Assembly (NCBI GenBank): GCA_029204225.1
Contig: CM055096.1
Location: 32,561,076-32,625,075, forward strand
Origin: Diphasiastrum complanatum
Lineage: Eukaryota > Streptophyta > Lycopodiopsida > Lycopodiales > Lycopodiaceae
DNA: 64,000 nt
Direction of reading: 5' to 3'
The first letter of the stretch is position 1; the number at the start of each line of letters is the position of its first letter. A program made the translations under genes and the position numbers. The notes under the pieces are model-generated. The model searched no databases. It saw only the letters and a list, made by a program, of their open reading frames with translations, and was not told the DNA's origin. Shown here one piece after another: positions 13,401 through 25,400 of this stretch.

Positions 13401-16400
13401 TAAAAATATCATGAGGCAAATCACAAACCTCAAGCAGAGATCCATGGAATAAAGCGAAAGAAGATACAACCTAATCACCAATAGCGAGGGAACCAGCAAA
13501 CGTGGACCTGTGAAGAACCCCATAGAAATTAGCAGGAACATCGGTCATAACGGACTCAAGAGATGGAGATATAGAGACCAATGGAGAAGATACTGCGCCA
13601 ACCACCGAACCAAGAGGGCTATTTGAGGTAGGCGCAAAAGCTCATCACCATCTATTGGATCTCTTACATGATGCTCCATAGGAGTGTCTATGCTTTTTCA
13701 CTTATCCATATTAAATCTCTTAAGTAGTGAAGTAGCATACTGGTATTGACAAATAAAACGATAACAAGATGTCCAAGGTATACGGCCTCAATATTAATGA
13801 AACCAGGAATGACTACCGAATACGATATCTGTGAATCAAGGCATATAGGCGCAAGGCACGTAGCAACAACCTGTAAATCCGGAGCAGCATCAACCTGAGT
13901 AAGAGGACCCACGGGCGGTGAAAGTGAAGCAGCAACTAATGTACTCTGAATGAAAAGAAGAGCTGCATCATGAGCCTTTGGCAGGCTACGCATAAACTGC
14001 TTCCCGGTAACCAACTGATAGTCACTCTGGGAATCAATACCAGAAAGTAAATGATGCCGACCAACATGTGTAAAAGACAGTGTCTGCTGAAAAAGATCCA
14101 CAGCAACAGTACCAAGTAATGAAAACCAATCTGCACCAAGAATAATGTCATAGCGCTCTAGATGAATAATATAGAAATCTGCTTGTCCAGAGAAGTCACC
14201 AATGCTATAGTCCAAGCCCTGAAACATCTGAGAACTAGAAAAAGAATGGGAACGAGCAACCTCGACACTGAGAGACTGTGTAGCAGAAATAGGTGTAGCA
14301 CGAATCCTGGTGGAAATGTAGCTGCTAATAAATGAATGTGTACTGCCAGTATCCACCAAAGCAATATACTCTCGCCCCAAAATGCGAACATGTAACCGAA
14401 TAGAAAGAGGACTAGGACGCCCACCAGCCCAAGTAGCATAAGCAAGTTGTGCATGGCAAGCGGCGGAAACAGGATCAGCAGGAAGCGGGTCAGCCGGCTC
14501 ATCAACAGAATGTGGGTCAGGAGTATCAAGAATATGGATTTAAACATCAAAATCATCAGGAGGAAGAGCCTCATGGTAAAAAACAGCAGTAGGAGGACCA
14601 TGAGGAACGGTAGTAGAAGAGGCCAAAGTAGAAGCAGTGGAATGAGAGCAAGAAAAACGAGAAGAAGTGGATAACTCAGGATACTTATGCTGCAAGGTAG
14701 TAGCCAAGGAGATAGCATCTGACAGAGTAAGAGGCCGAAAAGATGAGACATCATATCGTAAGGTGTCTCTAAGACCAGCAATAAAATGTGAAATAAGCTC
14801 TGTAGGATGAAGATCAGTAAAAAGGTAGGAAAGCTTAATAAACTGATCAATATAAGCAGTCAAATCACTAGTATGGCGAAGGCTACGAAACAGATCACGT
14901 TGGCAAACCAACCATTGTGGGTCAATCATAGTTTTTATTATCATGCCGAAAAGTAGGCCATATATGTAATCCCTCACGAGTAGGCTCAGAGCGATAGACA
15001 CGCCACCAAGTCTGAGCTCGACCATCTAAATGTAACGCAGCCAACTGCACTTTTTGGGTTTCAGTCTTGGGATACACAAGAAAATAGGTCTCTAACTTAG
15101 AAAACCAATTTTCCAAGATATTCCCATCAGATGAACCAGAATAAGTAGTAAGCTGGATGCGATCACGAAAATCACGAGCAAAATGAGGCTCAGGATTACC
15201 TGAAAAAGTAGAAGAAGGAAATCTTGGTGGTGCGGAGGGAAATCCGGGTGGTGGTACAGAAGACCCGAAAGGAGACCCATAAGAACTAGCACTATATGAA
15301 GGGAGACCAAACGTACTACCAAAAGCACCTCTTGAAGATGGAGATGGAGCAGGAGCAGGCGTACTCAAAATAGGAAATAAAGGTGCTTTACCAGGACGAT
15401 GAAGAATGTCTGGGGGGGTGGTATCCCCTCGTGGTAGGATAGTCTCAAGGCTAGAAAGAATACGATCAATACAACTCTCAAGATGATCCATGCGGGAATC
15501 AATATGTGTAAAACGATCATCTAAAGAGCTCTGCGGAGGGTCTTCTGATGAAGAAGTCGCCATAGGGACTAAGGAAGAGACAAAAACCTGAGGGAGAGGA
15601 CGTTTGTCGTCACCCCAACTTAGTCTAGCTGCCGAAATCACCCAAAAATGGCACGTAAACAGTCAATCAAGATGGATACTAATCAGAAAATGAGGGGCTG
15701 AGAAAGTAGAAGGTTTCTAACAAAATGGAAAAATGGAAAGAGGAGGGTGTGAGGCAACAAATATGAACAGGAATAGGGGGCTGGAAAGAGCAGTATGTGA
15801 GCAGAAAAGACAACAAGTAGGTGCAAAAAGGAAGTGCAAAAAGGGCGCAAGCAATACCTGGGTGGGTGCTGATCCGTCGTTCACTCGATAGTGCCAACAA
15901 AGAGAGGTAAAAACTGAAGATAATAGGGCATTGGGCAGCAACTACCAAGATCCACAATATGCTGAAGAATAGGCTGAAAAAAAAGGTGCTGAAGTAAGGT
16001 GCCGAACAGCCTCCAATCAATAGCCGAAACGGACAGCAAGTCGGTGAAAAGAACCGCTAAAAATGAGACGGTAGTAGGGCGCTGGACAGCCTTCAGTCAA
16101 TATAAAAAATGGACAGCAAATCGGTGACGAAAACTATCGAAAATGATGAGGTAGTAGGGTGCTGGGCAATAGCTATCAAATCTGCAAAAACAATGAAAAT
16201 TTGCCAAAAAAATCGACGAAAGTGATGGGTTACCGCTGAAAATGAGATGATAGTAGGGCGCTGGACAGCCTCCAATCAATATCAAAAATGGACGGCAAAT
16301 CGGTGAAGAAAAGTGTCGAAAATGATGAGGTAGTAAGGCGCTGGGCAATAGCTACCAAATCTGCAAAAACAATGAAAATCTACCGAAAGAATTGACGAAA

Positions 16401-19400
16401 GTGATGGGTTAGCAGGGCGCTGGATAGCCTCCACCAAACTGCAAAAAATGATGAAGAAATTGTCGAAAGTGATGGGCACTAGGGCACTACTGGACAGCCA
16501 CCACCAATCTGCAAAAATGACGAAGAAAAATCGATGAAAGTAATGGGTGGTAGGGCACTGGACAGCCTCCACCAATCGGCAGGAAGGTTGACGGAGAAAA
16601 ATCGATGAAAGTGATGGGTGGTAGGGCGCTGGACAGCCTCCACCAATCTGCAGGAAAGTGCTTTGATACCAAGTTACAAGCTAAGATTCACTAGCTATGC
16701 TAGAAAGCAGGAAGAGAATGCTTAAAGAGGCTAAAAGAGGAGCAATCATCATCAACTGAATAAAGGAATACAATGCTGCCCTACTTATACCCTCTCCCTG
16801 AATCAAATGGAGGATTTAAAAAAGGGAGGGAAAAGGATTTGGAGGGAAAATAGTGCGCCCTCCCAATAGGAGGACCCCCACTCCAAATCAATGTGACCAA
16901 GTCCTAAAAATATAACCAAATAGGGCCCAAGGCCAGTATATGAATAAAAAGGGCCCTTAGGCCTGCTTATGCATAATAACAATAAAAGAATGGACGCGGC
17001 GAATGTAATGAGCCAAGTCCATAACTATGGCCCTGCTACTGCTACTGATCGTGGCCGTGATGGGTTTGGCTCTGCCGAAGAAGTCCATGATGGCCTTGCT
17101 GCTTTTGCTACTACTGAAGGAGGCTGTGATGAGCCTGCTGATGATGAACTAGGCCACGATGGCCCTGCGCCGCTATTGCCAGCCCCTGATCCTGTGCTAG
17201 CCCCTGATCTTGTGCCAGCTCCTGATCTCTGCAGAGAATCAAGTTTTGCGACTCGCTATAGCCTGAGAATTGAGATTTGTCGCAACCATGGTCCACACAA
17301 AGACGAGTTCCTCTATGTTTTTTATTAACCAAAAGTACATGTGCTCCCCAAGGGGACTTACTAGGCCTAACATGGCCCATTCTTAAATAGTTTTGTAGTT
17401 GCTTAAACACTTGATCCTCTTCCATAGTGCTCATTCTATATGGGTACATTGATACAGTTGAGCTTTTGGAAAGAAGCTTTATTTCATGGTCGACACCTCA
17501 AGAGGGGGGAAGACCCTCAAGATTTTGGTCCATAGTAGATCGTTTCTTTGTTTCGCTTCGTCCAGAAGATACATCCCTCGCCTTGAAAAGGACTTCTTGC
17601 CCTTTGCCTCGTGCTGTCCAGCAGGCTCGGACTTGGCTACTATACGAGTGTCATCACATATTTTGGCATAGCGAATTGTGTCGTCGAGAGTAAGAGACTG
17701 GTTCCTCCTTACCTCAAGCTGAAAATGCTTTGCAAACTTAAGATAAAATGCAATTTAACCAAAGTAGGCTCTATTCTAGTTGCAGGTAGGCTGCCATGTA
17801 GGCAGTGAGCTGGCTGCCATGTGGGCAGGCAAGCTGCTATGCAGATTGTCACGTAGGCAGTCCCGCAGCCTGCTGTCCGTTTTTTATCTTAGAATTAAAA
17901 CAATTGATTTTGCCAAAAAAATTGGAAAAGAAGATGTTAAAAAAAGCCCAAAAACTGGTTTGGAACCCTAATCCGGGGTTTCCTGCAACAATTTAAAATA
18001 ACTTACATAAAATGCCAAAAACGTACAATTCATTCTAATGGAACGAGAAAACTTGACACACTGTTCAAGGTCTACCAATTCTTACAAACTCTAAAACAAG
18101 TGCCGGTCAACCACAAGAAACTGAACACTCATGTTCCACCCCACTATAGGATCCAATCTAGATCCACCCTCCATGCCCTGGCCTGTGACCTAAAACAAGC
18201 AGGATCCAACCTCCAACCCTAACAACGTCCCATACCACCCCTAGAGCTCTCAGTCATCTCCTTCCCCTACCTAGCTCTCATCCTGGCTATGCACATGCAC
18301 ACTACCATCCACCTTCTCCTTGGTAGATAGAATGAATGGTAAGTGAGATCTTCTCCCCTTCTATACCTTGGAAGGTAAAAGTCTCCATGCCAAGCACATA
18401 TCCCTGATTACAACAAGTGGCCTACATGCAGTCCACAAGTCATTGGTCAAGTCAACAGGCCCAGTCCAATGTCCGGTTTCAAGTTAGGTGTGGGACCCAA
18501 GCGGTCGGGTCCCTAACAAGTACCCAAGATGAGTTAGTGCACATCGCTCACCAAATCGATAACCGAGTCTGTGTTTAGGCATCATAAATATCTTCTCAAA
18601 CAGTGAGTTATTCAAAAAGTGCAGAATCTTGTGAATGGTCATATATCTTTGTTGTTTACCGGTTCTGAACGACCAGAAGAGCATCTTATATGTTTCTATA
18701 ACTTAATGGAGAAATGATATGTTATCAGCGAAAGAGGATATGGACCTCCAGTTCGAATCATTTGAAAATTGTCATAGAGCATCTTAGTTTTGAGTCATTC
18801 AATGGGAACAATGTCTGCTAGTAGATTTGTTCGTCCCACACTGATTTTTTTTACTGTGGCAAGCTTGGAGTCAACACATTTATAAATACGGTGGGTAGGC
18901 TTTTAAAGAATCGATAATTTGAGCCTTCATTAGTTGAGATTATTTTCTAGTGCCTTATTATGTCTGATGGAAAATATGGAATCAGCTAAGCATTTTCCTA
19001 GCAATACCCTTTTGTATTCTGTCTTGATGTCTGTGCTGTATCCAACTCCAGTTCATGTTTTTTGTTTCCAGATATGGAGACTCAGACGGTTTCTGCTGCT
19101 GTCACCAGTTCTTTATACCATTCAGAAGATCCTGTCACTGCTTGCAGTTTGCATCATGACAAAGGTCATCGTTGGTTCCGCAGGTTAAGTGGGGATATGT
19201 GGCATACACTTGGAGTCCCTGATGTCTTGGAGAGAGACTTAGGCTTTTCTTTTGATCAGGGTGATATATATTGCATCATTTGCCGTGAGAGTGGAAAATT
19301 TGAAATCTATGAACTACCAGGAATGACGTGTGTTTACTCTGTTGATAGATTTACTTATGGCTTTAGTGTCTTAATAGATAGTAGTGTATCGAGTAAGGGT

Positions 19401-22400
19401 GCCGTCTGCAATGGGACTTTGCCAACAGCACAAGATGAAAGCAATAAAGACTCTTTGCCTGAGGCTGGCATAAAACTAAAAGTAGTCAGTGTATGTATGG
19501 AAACTTGGGGTGAAAAGTTTGAAAGTCCATTTCTCTTTGCAGTTTTAAATGATGGAACTTTATTATGCTACCATGCCTTTTGTTATGAAGGATATGAAAG
19601 TAATTCAACTGTAGAAGAAGAGGGGTTAGTCAATGGAATTGCAATTAACAAAGATACCAGCAGTGCCAGGTTCAGAAATCTACGTTTTGTTCGGGCTCCA
19701 TTAGATTTGGTCAGTGCAGGAGAGGAAGTGGCTGAGGGTAGTAGTGTGGATAGTCAAAGGATTATTTCTTTCAAAAATGTTGGTGGTATGCGAGGAGTAT
19801 TTCTTACAGGAGCCAGACCTATGTGGTTGATGCTCTGCAGAGAACGCATACGGCCCCACCCTCAGGTACAATGAATAAGATTGCCCATTAGTTTGCTCTG
19901 ATTTTGAAGGTAAGTTGTCACCTATTGGCCAGAAACTAGGAGGTACTTTATATCATGGTTGAGTGTTAGCTTGAAAGTATTTTGAAGTGCGTGGCATCTA
20001 GGAATCTGGAATTACAGAGGAAGTAATTTGTATCTGTAGATGGAAAAAGTAGAAGCTAGAATCTGCTTTGCTGTTAGAAAGTTGTGTTCAATTGCACTGT
20101 GCAAAATGTGAACCAAGTTCAATCTCAAGTGAGCCTAGCAGATAACTAATCTAAGCTGCAAGATGGTTTGTGCATGGGCACTGCATTATCTTGTGTGTTT
20201 TGATATGGCAAGATCTGAAAGGCTGGGCTGGTGAATTCTACGAAACTAGTGAAGCTTATATGCATAAGCTTCTAGATGAGACTCCAAAACTATATTCCTA
20301 CTAGTAAGTGTAGATTGTTATGTTAGTGTGATCTATCGGTTGGGCGTTTGCTTAAAGTGGCTCACACGACTGTGGCAGTATTGCGATGGATCGATACTGG
20401 CATTCACACCTCTTCACAATGTAAACTGTACTCACGGGCTGATCTACGTTTCTAATCAGGTCATGCATTGATCAAAAGTTTTGACTCCTCATTTGTCACT
20501 GAAACATTATATTACCTTTCATTCTATATTCTTTCTTGTATTCTGCATCCAGGTTGTGCATTGCATTGTGTTCCTGGGTATGAAATACCTGACTCTCTCA
20601 TGTTATTCGATAGCAATCATGTTTGAAGAGTGACATTAGTTTCTTTAATTGATGTGGCCTTTTATATGCAGGGTTTACTAAAGATTTGTCAGCTGCCTTC
20701 CCTCATCAACTATGACAATGACTGGCCAGTTCAAAAGGCATGCTATAAACAACCGTTTGTCCCTTTGATTCAGCTTCTTTTTTGACATTGTAGAGATCTG
20801 GTCCTTTGGTTTTGTCACGCTTGTCTTCACTGGTCATGTCTGAAGTTATTAGCTAATCTTCATCTCCACACAGGTTCTTCTAAGAGGAACACCTCATCAG
20901 ATAACTTACCATGGCGATACAAACCTCTATGCCCTGATTGTGTCATTCCCTGTAAGTTAATTCTTCGTACAACCCTGACACAAGTGTCATGTTCCAGATT
21001 CAATGAAAAATTTTATAATTGTGATGCTGGATCATATCCCTGCTGTGTGTGACTGGTATAGGCTCAAATAAAGTAGAACCAACACTCTGAAGTCTAGCTT
21101 TTAGTGGTGCTGATCTTGCTTTGTCAGAGCATCATCTGGTCCACAGCCCTCTGGAGCACGCCATCTAGAATGCTCAAAATGTACTCAGAAACTCTCTTAC
21201 TTTTTAGTCTTGTAACTTTCATGTAAAATTTTATATAGTATAAGTAACATCTATTATGTGGTTTTTGCAGTGTAGTAACGAAGCATCAGTTTGCTATCAA
21301 TAATTTCATACCCTGATTGATAAATCTGTCTATACCAATATATGCACAGTCTCTAGATTGGTATATACATATATGTGTATCAGTGTTGTGATCCACGGCA
21401 AAAACATTACGGAATGTTAGCGATCTGTGACCCGGATTGCAATTCTTTTCTTTTTGGAAAAAGACCTATGGCTTCTTTTTTTCGATAGTCTAGTTAGTGT
21501 TAAATGAACTCAAAAATCATCAATGAATGCATCAATAGAACAACGTATTGATAAACTGGAAAGAGTCCAAAAAACATTGCATACAGGTTAGAGCTTTATT
21601 GATCTGATCAATTATAGATAGAGAGACACTGCAAACCAAAAAGATGTTGGAGTGAAAACAGTCAACGTTACAAGCTTACTCTCAGGTTGGCATTGTGTAA
21701 TGTACTCATGTTCTGTTGAGCAGGTTCAGTTGATTCACATTTTTGTCACATGCTTTGAGATGGGTGCTTATGCTTCATAATTGTTGTTGGTTTGCTGTCG
21801 TTCAATACGGTTCCATGTGATTCCATTTGACATAATACATAAATAGAGATGTTCGATAAATAATCACGTAGTACCCAAAACTGGACTGCACTCTTGAAAC
21901 TCCCAGCAAACTAGGTAACTGAATTGCTCTTGAAAACACCTTTAAATTGATACCCATATTGGCACCCAAAAAAGAAAAAATTGGTATTCTGGGAAACTCA
22001 AATGGTAAATCCCAGATCACGTTCCCGAATGTGGGCTGCGAACGTGATTCACTGGGGGGTCGCAAATCGCAAAAGAAGAAATTTATTATTTGTAAATACA
22101 TACAATATGGGTATTAGTAGAAAGAGAAAACATGGAGGATTAAGATTAAAATTTCAAATGGGTTTCTAGCAATAAGGTGTATATATTTGCAAAAAACAAT
22201 CATCTTGGTTAAGCACGTGCTGCAACATGAGTATGAGTGGGACGTCGTCTCTGATCCCTATGAGCAGGTAAGTCGTCATCATCATCAGATGCTAGGTCCT
22301 GTCGTCTTCTCCTAGAGGAGGCAATCTGAGGCTGAGAAACATGACTCTGTTGGGCTGTCTGACATAGGCCCTGTCGTAGTAGAAACATCTCTCGTATCAT

Positions 22401-25400
22401 GAGTGCAACGCATCGGGAGTCCTCATAGGCTATGAGTGATCGTAGTGTGACGGTTGTGTCGCAAAATAGGCAATGGTATCTCCTTTTGATCTCATAGTAT
22501 ACAAGGCACCTAAAGATAAAGTGCTCTTTCGACTCCACCTCATCCAAGGAACATAAATGGCAAATCCACTCCTCTCTCAAGATACCATGGAACCTCCTAG
22601 TCTCAAAGCCAGCTGATGTGAAGATACGTGGAACTGTCCTAATGTAAATCTGGGGCTGTGTGATAATCTCGAGTCCAAATAGTGTGGCAAAACTGGGAAC
22701 CCTGCTATGTCTAGCTTAATAGAATGAGTCCAATAATAGTCGAGTAAAATAAAATGAGTCCGGGCTTAACCCCGGACTTAATAGTCCGATAATAGTCCGG
22801 TAAAATAATAGTCGGGCTTAACCCCAAGCTGTCACCTCCAAGTATTGGATTGTATTAGTGAGTTGTTACTATAGTGCATGCTTCCTCATACAAGGTAAAC
22901 TTTGTTTTCTTATTTCTTTCTTTTTAGTTTCTTACACTTTGTCGCCGTTTGTGACACAATTTACTTGTGTTGTTTCTTTATCCGATCAGATGAAAATGCT
23001 ATGGCTGCTTTTCAAGGTTGCAACAAATTTGTGATATCAAGTGTTGGAACAAGTTGCACTGACCCATCCATTTAAAATTAGTGGCTACTTGATTTCAGTG
23101 TTCGAAACTATTTGTTTGTTATGTTGTTATGTTGTTATGATGTTTCTTCTTTCACTATGCATAGCTTGGTCTTTGTGTTTTTGGAATATCTTCTTCTGTT
23201 TGCCTTGAGTCAATACAGTTGCTCTTTCAGTTGTATTTGTCTCATCAGCTGCATGCTGAAACAAGCTAATGCTAAAATGTCAAAATAGTTGTGACCATCG
23301 GAATATTGATGCAGGTTTTACATCCAAGTTATATGGTATTCCCAGCCCTAGGTGATCAATTAACAGGGTATCAAACAGATCAAATGGATAGTGTCGAAGT
23401 AGAGGGAGGACATAATCTAGTCAGTACTGAAGATTTTGAGGTGCGCATCATGAAACCTGCCAAGAAAGGTGTTGTTTGGGAGATAAAAGGAACGATAAAG
23501 ATGCAGGTTGCAGAAAATGCTATAACTGCACGCATTGTTAGCATCAAGGTAACTATAGCTTTTGGCTTCTTATGAAGGTTTTTAAGTAACATGTAAGAAA
23601 CTTAAATCGGTGTCACTAGTCATGGATGTTTTTAATTTGTTTTTAAATTCTAAATGATTCTGTTGGTATTGGGTTTTTTCAACTCTTGTCATTCAGAAGA
23701 CAAAATTGCAACAGGTTGCAATCATTTGCAGACTTATCTGGTTACATTGTCTAACAAACAGCAAAGCACCAGAAGAAAACTAGTCCACATAAGTTGTCCA
23801 ACCATGAAGAATTATCATTCCTGTGATGAGTGTGTTTTTCTGGAAAACTGCCCAACTATTTGACACTTGGAAATTGTTTTGTGGCATGTGCATGATTAGG
23901 TCTTGCATTAGCATTCTGAAAATAATGGTGTACTATTTCATGACACAAGAAATAAAAAAGCATAATCAGCATTCTATAGAATTTTTCTTGTTGAAGAAGT
24001 TTTTATTACAGTCGTTGTAAAGCTGGCAGGTGCCTTTGTGGCTTCCTTTCTGTTTTCTGATCTACAAAGGGTCTGTAGGTTGGGGTTAAGGGAAGCTAGC
24101 TATTTGTTGTTGGAAAGCAGAGACTTTGATGGTGACTTCTATGCACAGGATGAATTGTTGGTGGAAGTGGTTTTACTGAAAAATGATCTTGGAAATCATT
24201 GAGATTGAGATTTTGCAATGTCTCTCTATATAGGTACCTAGTACATGTTTTCTACATTCTTGTTTTCTAGCTGCATTGACTGCGATGTTGATAATCCTGA
24301 TACAGGAGACATGCATTTCCTGGTGATGCTTGCTCCTGATGTATATGCATGCTTTAAATTGGGATGACTGTACGATGTTGCAACCTATATCAGTGTTCTC
24401 TGATTCTGTGCAGCTGTTGAAAAGGATGGCTCTTTTGATGGTGAAGCAAGAGAGTGTCACTGCTACATGATGAATATTTTGTCTGTTCAGGGTCTTATTG
24501 CAAAAGTCTAGTTTAGTCCATAGTCAGTTTGCAATGCTTTGTTTCTTCTTGTTTGGGTTTGCAATGCTTTGTGAAAAGGATATCAGGTTAATGTGTGCTG
24601 AGAATGAGCTTTTTCCCCTGAAATTTTTTATATGCTGCAGAATGTGACAACAGACCAGATGAAAAACCTTTTGGCTATTGGAACAGCATATGCACAAGGA
24701 GAGGATGTGGCTTCAAGGGGTCGCATCATTCTTGTGGTGGTGGGACCTGAGTCAGATGACACAAATGTCTGGGTAAAAAAAGCTGAGTGTATTTTATATA
24801 TCTAAGGAAATTAAAGGAAGAATCTGGTTAGTAGCAGCAGTTTTTTGGTTTTAAATGATCTCCTTGGAGAGTAGATAAAAATTTTAGCTAGATAGAGCAT
24901 CTGCAGATTGCACATTCTAGTAGTTTTATAAGCTTAAAGATGCTCTGTAAATGTCTTTTGCTTGCTGATCTGCGTTAAAGAGCGACCAGAAAACCCTCAC
25001 TATTGCCCCATGCAAGGGAATTTTTTGGTAGAACCATGGGCTATGATGCGGACCTATCCATCCAGAAATCTAGTAAAGCATACCGTCAGGCACACATGAA
25101 ATAGTAGAATGTGTCAATAAATTGACGACCCCCGTCGAGATCTCAAGGAGGGTGTTGGTCGAGATTTCAATGAGGGCGTCGGTCGAGATTTCAAAAATGG
25201 GGTTTATGGATGATTAGTTCAAATGGCAAGCAATAACACGTCACAAAATAGTGTTCTGGAACAAGTTCCAGATTTCAGGGTAGGGCTTTCCGTAGTGTAA
25301 TGGAAAAGCAACTATAGTATCTCATTTTTAACTTGGTTTGTGCAGTGGCTAAAAGAATAATTCCTATGCAGAATGCAGTTGGATTTTGGGTGATTAGCTT

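Larger units (their letters stand above)
11586..17026 (-). mobile_element. Gag-protease-only gypsy-type LTR retrotransposon
   Basis: In minus-strand order: 5' LTR (17026 to about 16672), initiator-Met-type PBS (16660-16671), a leader with tandem repeats, gag (15563 to about 14540), aspartic protease (to about 13790), a copia RT scrap, a long noncoding internal repeat (13850-12424), a purine-rich stretch, and a 3' LTR fragment (11684-11586). The 99-bp LTR segment is identical in both copies, so insertion was recent even though the frames are broken. RT, RNase H and integrase are absent; mobilisation would have needed a partner. The 3' LTR is cut at 11586. Confidence 0.7.

Noticed and set aside
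14158-14850. 230-codon Leu/Phe-rich ORF (minus)
   Set aside because: Out-of-frame shadow of the gag-protease coding region; the Leu bias comes from codon phase.
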